Shown here: piece by piece, positions 56,845 to 64,000 of the stretch
Layout: each line of letters opens with the position of its first letter
Position numbering within the stretch: the stretch's first letter is position 1
DNA from: Pseudomonas migulae
GTDB taxonomy: Bacteria > Pseudomonadota > Gammaproteobacteria > Pseudomonadales > Pseudomonadaceae
DNA: 64,000 nucleotides
NCBI RefSeq assembly: GCF_024169315.1
Contig: NZ_JALJWR010000001.1
Location: forward strand, 3,584,501 to 3,648,500
Direction of reading: 5' to 3'
The notes under the pieces: generated by a model
Told to the model about the DNA's origin: nothing
What the model saw: the letters and a program-made list of their open reading frames with translations, nothing else
Databases searched by the model: none
Made by a program: the position numbers and the translations under genes

Positions 56845-57064
56845 GGCGAATAGCGTTCAGCTCCCCGCGGGTAATCAATTACTTAATAGAACGCACCGCT
56901 GTAACAATAAGGCACATATGTTTTAAGGCAATTTAAGTGCCATGGCACAGTTTTAGATAATTGCCTGAATGACATATAACCTACCGGTATTTATATTATT
57001 TTATAAATACCGATCGGCTATATATGGAGTTATAACGATTGAGCGCGTGATTCCAGATCGAGGC

Positions 57065-58033
57065 TCAAGAGCGCGGCGCGTACGCAAACACATCCGCGCG
57101 CATCTGATGAGCATCCATACCGGCTTCGACCAAGGCATCCAGCGTGCCGTAGACCATCGCCGGAGAACCGCTGGCGTAGACATGCAGCGCTTTCAGATCC
57201 GGGAAATCTTCACACACCGCCTCATGCAGCATCCCGCAGCGTCCCTGCCAGTTACATTGATCACTGACGACTTTATGCAGGAACAGATTGGGCAGTTTCA
57301 GCCATTCATCCCAATGTTCGATCTCATAAAAGTCTTCAGGACGGCGCACGCCCCAATACAGATGCACCGGATGTTTGAAGCCCGAGGCCCGGCAATGTTC
57401 GATCAGGCTGTGGATCTGGCCCATACCGGTGCCCGCAGCGATCAACACCAACGGCCCGTCCGGCAATTCCGCCAGGTGGGTATCACCGAACGGCATCTCG
57501 ATCCGCACCATGGAATTGCGCTGAAGTTGCTCAATCAGGCCCAACGCACTGCTTTCGCGCGCCAGCACGTGGATTTCCAGATCGCGGCCGCTGTGGGGCG
57601 CCGAGGCCAGGGAGAAGGCGGATTTCTCGCCGTTTTCCCGCTCGATCAGCAAATACTGACCGGCGTGATAACGCGGCGGCTTGCCCGCCGGTGCTCGCAG
57701 ACGCACGCGCCAGGTATCGCCGCCGACGTCCCTGCACTCAATGACCTGACATGACAAGCTGCGCACCGGCAATTCTCCCAGCGCGAGCACGCCATCCCAC
57801 AGCACGATGCAGTCTTCCAGCGGCTCTGCTATGCAAGTGTAGAACTCGCCGTGGTCGCGCACATTGCCGGCCTGCTCGACCCGTCCTTCCACCAGCAGCG
57901 CGGCGCACACGTGGCAATTGCCGTTGCGGCAGCTTTGCGGGCATTCATAACCCAGACGCCGTGCGCCATCGAGAATCCGCTCGCCGGGCAGAATCTCAAG
58001 CACTGCTCCGGAGGGCTGCAAGGTTACACGCAT
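57065..58033 (-). CDS. [2Fe-2S] flavin reductase-like protein (CDP-6-deoxyglucoseen-reductase family)
   Basis: This 322-residue protein has an N-terminal plant-type ferredoxin domain with Cys35-x4-Cys40-x2-Cys43 and Cys67, followed by a ferredoxin-NADP-reductase fold (RYHAGQYLLIERENGEKSAF and LIAAGTGMGQIHSLIEHCR). Databases usually call this gene CDP-6-deoxy-delta-3,4-glucoseen reductase, but its position right after ubiD (stop and start share one base) suggests a role linked to that operon, possibly reducing flavin. This link is inference. Confidence 0.8.
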   Translation of the reverse strand: MRVTLQPSGAVLEILPGERILDGARRLGYECPQSCRNGNCHVCAALLVEGRVEQAGNVRDHGEFYTCIAEPLEDCIVLWDGVLALGELPVRSLSCQVIECRDVGGDTWRVRLRAPAGKPPRYHAGQYLLIERENGEKSAFSLASAPHSGRDLEIHVLARESSALGLIEQLQRNSMVRIEMPFGDTHLAELPDGPLVLIAAGTGMGQIHSLIEHCRASGFKHPVHLYWGVRRPEDFYEIEHWDEWLKLPNLFLHKVVSDQCNWQGRCGMLHEAVCEDFPDLKALHVYASGSPAMVYGTLDALVEAGMDAHQMRADVFAYAPRS

Positions 58034-59499
58034 CAATCTATTCCTAACTGGTTCCAGATGGCATCGATCCGCTGGGTTACGGCATCATCCTTGACGATCA
58101 CCCGGCCCCACTCGCGGGTGGTTTCGCCCGGCCATTTATGCGTGGCATCGAGCCCCATTTTCGAACCCAGGCCGGAGACCGGTGAAGCGAAGTCGAGGTA
58201 GTCGATCGGCGTGTTGTCGATCATCACCGTGTCGCGCTTGGGGTCCATGCGCGTGGTGATGGCCCAGATCACGTCGTTCCAGTCACGTGCGTTGATATCG
58301 TCGTCCGTGACAATAACGAACTTGGTGTACATGAACTGTCGCAAAAACGACCAGACACCGAGCATTACCCGCTTGGCATGGCCGGGATACGACTTCTTCA
58401 TGGTCACGATGGCCATGCGGTACGAGCAACCCTCGGGAGGCAGGTAGAAGTCGGTGATCTCCGGGAACTGCTTCTGCAGGATCGGCACGAACACTTCGTT
58501 CAGCGCCACGCCGAGGATCGCCGGCTCATCCGGCGGACGGCCGGTGTAGGTGCTGTGGTAGATCGGCTTGATCCGATGGGTAATGCGCTCGACGGTAAAC
58601 ACCGGGAAGCTGTCGACTTCGTTGTAGTAACCGGTGTGGTCGCCGTACGGACCTTCGTCCGCCATTTCGCCCGGGTGGATCACGCCTTCGAGGATGATTT
58701 CGGCGGTGGCCGGCACCTGCAGGTCGTTGCCGCGGCACTTCACCAGTTCGGTGCGGTTACCGCGCAGCAGGCCGGCGAACGCGTATTCGGAAAGGCTGTC
58801 CGGCACCGGCGTCACGGCGCCAAGAATGGTCGCCGGGTCGGCACCGAGCGCCACGGACACCGGGAACGGCTGGCCCGGATGCTTCTCGCACCACTCGCGA
58901 TAATCCAGCGCGCCGCCACGGTGGCTCAGCCAACGCATGATGACCTTGTTGCGACCGATCACTTGCTGACGGTAGATGCCGAGGTTCTGGCGGTCCTTGT
59001 TCGGACCTTTGGTAACGGTCAGGCCCCAGGTGATCAGCGGGGCAACGTCGCCCGGCCAGCAGGTCTGCACCGGCAGCATCGCGAGGTCGACGTCGTCGCC
59101 CTCGATGACCACTTCCTGGCAGACCGCGTCTTTGACGACCTTGGGCGCCATGGCGATGATCTTGCGGAAGATCGGCAGCTTCGACCAGGCGTCCTTCAAC
59201 CCTTTCGGTGGCTCGGGTTCCTTGAGGAACGCCAGCAGCTTGCCGATCTCGCGCAATTCGCTGACCGCTTCGGCGCCCATGCCCATGGCCACCCGCTCCG
59301 GGGTGCCGAACAGGTTGCCCAGAACCGGGATGTCGTAGCCGGTGGGGTTCTCGAACAATAACGCCGGGCCTTTGGCCCGTAGCGTGCGGTCGCAGACTTC
59401 CGTCATCTCCAGCACTGGAGAGACGGGAATCTGGATGCGTTTCAACTCTCCGCGCTGCTCAAGTTGCTGCACGAAATCCCGAAGGTCCTTGAATTTCAT
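58033..59499 (-). CDS. ubiD: 4-hydroxy-3-polyprenylbenzoate decarboxylase UbiD
   Basis: This 488-residue prenylated-FMN-dependent decarboxylase removes the carboxyl group of the ubiquinone precursor. It starts at [20 protein letters not shown] (59499). Conserved regions include [37 protein letters not shown] and the acidic ENRTEL-like segment. The length equals that of other UbiD proteins. UbiX, which makes the cofactor, is not in the window. Confidence 0.95.
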   Translation of the reverse strand: MKFKDLRDFVQQLEQRGELKRIQIPVSPVLEMTEVCDRTLRAKGPALLFENPTGYDIPVLGNLFGTPERVAMGMGAEAVSELREIGKLLAFLKEPEPPKGLKDAWSKLPIFRKIIAMAPKVVKDAVCQEVVIEGDDVDLAMLPVQTCWPGDVAPLITWGLTVTKGPNKDRQNLGIYRQQVIGRNKVIMRWLSHRGGALDYREWCEKHPGQPFPVSVALGADPATILGAVTPVPDSLSEYAFAGLLRGNRTELVKCRGNDLQVPATAEIILEGVIHPGEMADEGPYGDHTGYYNEVDSFPVFTVERITHRIKPIYHSTYTGRPPDEPAILGVALNEVFVPILQKQFPEITDFYLPPEGCSYRMAIVTMKKSYPGHAKRVMLGVWSFLRQFMYTKFVIVTDDDINARDWNDVIWAITTRMDPKRDTVMIDNTPIDYLDFASPVSGLGSKMGLDATHKWPGETTREWGRVIVKDDAVTQRIDAIWNQLGID

Positions 59500-59579
59500 T
59501 GAAGATGCCACCCCGAAAATAGGCGTACATCCTACCTGCTCTGACGGCCAAACAGCAGTCCGTCAGTGCGCAGCAGCGA

Positions 59580-61535
59580 TCAATTGTGATTTGCGCCCAG
59601 CAACACCGGAGCAAACAACGGACTCAGCCGGGCACTGCCGGTGTCCGATAGATGATCCTCGTCCTTGTACTGCGAATGGCCATTGACCTCGATGCTGCAG
59701 ACCCGGTCCGCACACATCAGCGGCGCAGGATCGATGACATGCACGCCGGGGTCGGCGGCGCTCATCGAGTCAAACAGGCTGCTGAGAAAATGCTGGCGAG
59801 CCAGGTGCTCTTCGAGCGGACGCCCCAGACCCTCGGCCGAACGCCCGACCCGGGCGAGGCTGGTCAATCGGCTGATGGTGCCCTTGCGCTGCAGCGGTAC
59901 TTCCTTGAACAGCCAGACTTGCGCGCCCGCCTCCCTGATCGCCGCCACCCGTGCCTTGAGCGCTGCTGACATGCGCGCCTCGGCCTGGGCGGTGTTGTCG
60001 TGCGGGTTGAGCAAGACCTTTTTGTCGCCGTCCTCGCGCCCGTAAACGTAAAGACTCCAGTTGGATGCCAGCACCACATCCTTGATCTGCAGGCGGCGCA
60101 CCTGCTCCATGGTTTGTTCGTTGAAGTCCTTGCAGCGCTGGCGCGGGTCGTCACTGAGGATCGGCGGACAGGCGCTCATGCTGTAAAGCCACACCGGGCG
60201 CCCCTCACGCTTGGCACCATTTTCGATCGCGGGCATCAGGGCCGCGGCGTGGCTGTCGCCCCAAATCATTCGGGTCGCCGGGACCTCCTGGTTGCCACCG
60301 AGCAGACAGGCCTTGTCGAACTTCTTGTTCTTGGTCACCAGCATGCATTTCATCTGCCCGGCGCGCCATTCCCTAGCCTGCGCGTATTCCAGCGCTTTGC
60401 CGGTCAGGCGTTGCGGGAAACCGTCCTGCGAACGTACGACGGTACCCGTCACCGCGAGGACCGCCATCGCCATCAAGCCGCCAACCAGCACGGGCTTGCG
60501 ACCGGCCAGCAGGCGTTTTTCACGGAACGGCAGCTCGACGAAGCGCCAGCTCAACCACGCCAGGCCCAGCGCCAACAATATCCAGCCAGCCGCTTCCCAG
60601 GGCTGAATGCCGTCGATCGAAATGGCATTGGCATAGACGTAGACCGGCCAATGCCACAGATAGAAGGAATAGGAGAGCAAGCCGATCCAGACGAACCCGC
60701 GAGCACTCAACAGCTGGCCGGCCCAGGTCGAACCCTGCCCGCCCGACCAGATCAGCGCAGTGGCACCGAGCACCGGCAGCAAAGCCGCCCAACCCGGGAA
60801 CACCGTGGTTCGGTCAAAGGTGAAAACCGCCACCAGCACAGCCACCAATCCGGCCGCACCAACAGACTGAGCGAGCCAAGGCCGAGCCGCGTGTTTGCGC
60901 GCTGGCAAGACCGCCAGCATGGCGCCGCACAACAACTCCCAGGCCCGTGTCGGCAGCGAGAAGAACGCCAAGTCGGGTTTGCGATCGATGTAAGCGATGT
61001 TCAGCCCGAAAGACACCAGCAGCACGGCAAACAGCATCCAGCGCCAATGGCGAACATGGCGCATCAACAACACCATCAACAGCGGAAAGAAGATGTAGTA
61101 CTGCTCTTCAACGGCCAGGGACCAGGTATGAAGTAACGGTTTCAAGTCCGACGCCGGCTGAAAATAGCCGTCTTCATGCATGAACAGAATGTTTGAAATG
61201 AACAGCGACTGATAACGAACCGTCCTTCCCAACTCGGAGAAGTCCTTGGCCGTCAGCAGCAACCAGCCCAGTGCCAACGTGACCAACAGCACCACGCTCA
61301 GCGCCGGAATGATGCGTCGTGCACGGCGCGCCCAGAAATCGACGAAGCTGAAACGCTGCGCACTGATGTCGCGAAACAGGATGCTGGTAATCAGGAATCC
61401 GGAAATGACAAAGAAAACATCGACACCGACGAAACCACCGCTGAACGTGTTGAAACCAAAATGAAAGAGTACGACCGGAATAACGGCCAGAGCCCGCAAT
61501 CCGTCAATGTCACGGCGACTGCCAAATGTATGCAT
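59580..61535 (-). CDS. O-acyltransferase (OafA/YrhL family) with C-terminal SGNH domain
   Basis: The product is 651 residues from MHTFGSRRDIDGLRALAVIP. Residues 1-340 form about ten membrane helices of the acyltransferase-3 family, with RDIDGLRALAVIPVVLFHF and FVGVDVFFVISGFLI. The C-terminal periplasmic SGNH domain has the serine motif WGDSHAAAL and the Asp/His motif DEDHLSD. Such proteins O-acetylate lipopolysaccharide or exopolysaccharide. A similar gene lies between ubiD and rho in P. aeruginosa, so the position is conserved. Confidence 0.9.
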   Translation of the reverse strand: MHTFGSRRDIDGLRALAVIPVVLFHFGFNTFSGGFVGVDVFFVISGFLITSILFRDISAQRFSFVDFWARRARRIIPALSVVLLVTLALGWLLLTAKDFSELGRTVRYQSLFISNILFMHEDGYFQPASDLKPLLHTWSLAVEEQYYIFFPLLMVLLMRHVRHWRWMLFAVLLVSFGLNIAYIDRKPDLAFFSLPTRAWELLCGAMLAVLPARKHAARPWLAQSVGAAGLVAVLVAVFTFDRTTVFPGWAALLPVLGATALIWSGGQGSTWAGQLLSARGFVWIGLLSYSFYLWHWPVYVYANAISIDGIQPWEAAGWILLALGLAWLSWRFVELPFREKRLLAGRKPVLVGGLMAMAVLAVTGTVVRSQDGFPQRLTGKALEYAQAREWRAGQMKCMLVTKNKKFDKACLLGGNQEVPATRMIWGDSHAAALMPAIENGAKREGRPVWLYSMSACPPILSDDPRQRCKDFNEQTMEQVRRLQIKDVVLASNWSLYVYGREDGDKKVLLNPHDNTAQAEARMSAALKARVAAIREAGAQVWLFKEVPLQRKGTISRLTSLARVGRSAEGLGRPLEEHLARQHFLSSLFDSMSAADPGVHVIDPAPLMCADRVCSIEVNGHSQYKDEDHLSDTGSARLSPLFAPVLLGANHN

Positions 61536-61626
61536 AACGTCCCTTGTCGTATCCGATACAAAAACGATCCGAAAGGGACATCGTGGCGCCATGAAAGTTA
61601 TCAATCAAGACACAAATCTCATGCAC

Positions 61627-61659
61627 AAAAAAAAGCGCCCGGTTAGGGGCGCCTTTTTT
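61627..61659 (-). terminator. Terminator of rho
   Basis: The stem AGGCGCCCCTAACCGGGCGCTT on the minus strand (loop CTAACC) ends in a run of T residues, 16 bp after the rho stop. Confidence 0.8.
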
Positions 61660-61674
61660 GCAGCGGACTGCGTG

Positions 61675-62934
<1,260 letters not shown>

Positions 62935-62969
62935 ATAGGAATGACGTAATCATTTATGGAGGGGGGGAA

Positions 62970-62988
62970 ATTAAGCTTTTGGCTTAAT
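62970..62988 (-). promoter_or_regulatory. 7-bp hairpin in the rho leader
   Basis: ATTAAGC and GCTTAAT are separated by 5 bases, 36-54 nt before the rho ATG. Rho autoregulates through its leader in E. coli, and the hairpin could take part. The evidence is only the symmetry and position. Confidence 0.35.
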
Positions 62989-63132
62989 GAGGCCGCGCCG
63001 CAGAGAAGGCGACAGGATCGCGTACTTATTCGAAAAGGAGTGCGTCGGCGACGGCTAGCAGGGGGCAATGGAGAAACCAGTGCGGGGCCGAATGTACCAC
63101 CTGAGTTTCGGAGCGTCTAGCCCTCAATAACG

Positions 63133-63163
63133 AAAAAGCCCCGCAATATGCGGGGCCTTTTTT
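63133..63163 (-). terminator. Terminator of trxA
   Basis: The stem GGCCCCGCatatTGCGGGGC on the minus strand has a T-run, 20 bp after trxA, separating it from rho. Confidence 0.85.
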
Positions 63164-63183
63164 CGGACACTTTACAGCGACGC

Positions 63184-63513
63184 TTAGATGTTGGCGTCGA
63201 GGAAAGCAGCCAGTTGCGACTTCGACAGTGCGCCGACCTTGGTCGCTTCAACGTTGCCGTTCTTGAACAGCATCAGGGTCGGGATACCACGCACGCCATG
63301 CTTGGCCGGGGTTTCCTGGTTTTCGTCGATGTTCAGTTTGGCAACGGTCAGCTTGCCTTTGTAGGTTTCAGCAATCTCGTCCAGAACAGGAGCGATCATT
63401 TTGCAAGGGCCGCACCATTCAGCCCAGTAGTCGACCAGTACAGCGCCTTCGGCCTTGAGTACGTCGGCCTCGAAGCTAGCGTCGCTAACGTGTTTGATAA
63501 GATCGCTGCTCAT
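63184..63513 (-). CDS. trxA: Thioredoxin 1
   Basis: This 109-residue cytoplasmic disulfide reductase has the active site WCGPC (Cys34, Cys37) and the cis-proline GIPTLML region. The rho-trxA adjacency is conserved in gammaproteobacteria, although here they lie on separate transcripts because of the terminator. Confidence 0.97.
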   Translation of the reverse strand: MSSDLIKHVSDASFEADVLKAEGAVLVDYWAEWCGPCKMIAPVLDEIAETYKGKLTVAKLNIDENQETPAKHGVRGIPTLMLFKNGNVEATKVGALSKSQLAAFLDANI

Positions 63514-63633
63514 GGAAGTCTCCAGGTTGTAAGCAAAAAAACGTGGCCCATCATAGCCGCCCTTCCCTCGTTCAGGAAGGTGCAGATGATTGAGTCTCGC
63601 TATGGTGGTGCATGAGTTTGGGTATAGCTCAAG

Positions 63634-64000
63634 TCAGGACGTGGCGGGAGCGACGAAGGCAATCCCGGTGCGCAGGGCGGCGTTGCGCACATGCTCGTGC
63701 ATGGCCTTCTGCGCCGCCGCAGACGAGCGCCGAGCCAGCGCGCGGAGGATTTTGCGGTGCTCCTGCCAGGTTTCCATGGCCCGCTCTACCCGGATGAACG
63801 GTAGCTTCTGGCTCTCCAGAAAGAGGTCGGCACTGGCGCTCAAGATGCTCAGCATCGCCTGATTGCCGCTGGCCCGCAGGATGCATCGGTGAAATTCGAA
63901 GTCCAGCCGCGCCGCCGCCTCGAAATCACCCGCCTTCAATTCATTGCGCATCGCGGCGACGTTGTCCTCCAAGGCATCGAGCTCATCGGTGCTCAACGTC
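63634..64000 (-). CDS. FCD-domain GntR family regulator, 3' part
   Basis: The frame is open to the window edge, so the start and the DNA-binding domain are outside. About 121 residues are visible, all of them FCD ligand domain: DFEAAARLDFEFHRCILRAS with the metal-binding histidine, RAMETWQEHRKILRALARR and AQKAMHEHVRN. FCD regulators respond to organic acids and often control neighbouring catabolic genes. The target cannot be told. Confidence 0.85.
   Translation of the reverse strand, partial: TLSTDELDALEDNVAAMRNELKAGDFEAAARLDFEFHRCILRASGNQAMLSILSASADLFLESQKLPFIRVERAMETWQEHRKILRALARRSSAAAQKAMHEHVRNAALRTGIAFVAPATS

Overview
The window reads as a chromosomal segment of a Pseudomonas of the fluorescens/putida kind. 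The evidence is high-GC codon use, the complete spu polyamine cluster, the ssu-lsfA-oprD-tau sulfur block, the ubiH/pepP/zapA/6S RNA/fau block and the ubiD-acyltransferase-rho-trxA block, all in orders I know from Pseudomonas, plus many GTGGGAGCGGGC-type REPIN repeats. No tRNA, rRNA, CRISPR array or prophage was seen. One 6S RNA gene is present.

Layout. 1-3.6 kb: the 3' part of a penicillin-acylase-type hydrolase, a GlxA-type AraC regulator and an HD-domain protein. 3.7-14.2 kb: polyamine uptake and catabolism on the minus strand (spuB, spuC, spuD, spuE, spuF, spuG, spuH), with a decayed spuA at its head and the divergent glutamylpolyamine synthetase spuI. 14.1-16.7 kb: a small AT-rich islet bracketed by an imperfect ~155-bp direct repeat of the spuI 3' end and its terminator. 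The islet carries a 492-residue protein with a zinc-protease HELIH motif and an IS3-type transposase remnant. 16.8-28 kb: a TetR regulator, then sulfonate utilisation (ssuF, ssuB, ssuC, ssuD, ssuA, ssuE), the 1-Cys peroxiredoxin lsfA, two tandem OprD-family porins and a taurine-binding protein tauA with no tauBCD beside it. 28-33.5 kb: argA, argE, a CYTH-CHAD triphosphatase, an Lrp-type regulator and a small ACT-like protein. 33.5-37.2 kb: a GspE/PilB ATPase, an SPFH/NfeD pair and a DUF2388 protein. 37.4-45 kb: the glycine cleavage operon gcvT-gcvH-gcvP and a ferric-iron ABC permease and binding protein. 45-52.7 kb: ubiI/ubiH-type hydroxylases, pepP, a YgfB-type protein, a ZapB-like coiled coil, zapA, 6S RNA, 5-formyl-THF cyclo-ligase, an EVE protein and a FliL-like protein. 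52.8-64 kb: quinone oxidoreductase, a TonB-domain protein, glpT with a GlpR-like operator, chaC, a flavin-reductase-like protein, ubiD, an O-acyltransferase, rho, trxA and the 3' part of an FCD-type GntR regulator.

How the genes work together. The spu genes import putrescine and spermidine and feed them into gamma-glutamylation and transamination. The ssu/lsfA/oprD/tauA block scavenges organosulfur and protects against oxidants under sulfate limitation. gcvTHP makes one-carbon units and lies about 8 kb from the folate-salvage gene fau. ubiH, ubiI and ubiD all serve ubiquinone synthesis.

Most notable points: the islet at the spuI 3' end and its HELIH protein; the truncation of spuA; the orphan tauA; and a 16-bp module shared by two otherwise unrelated REP families.
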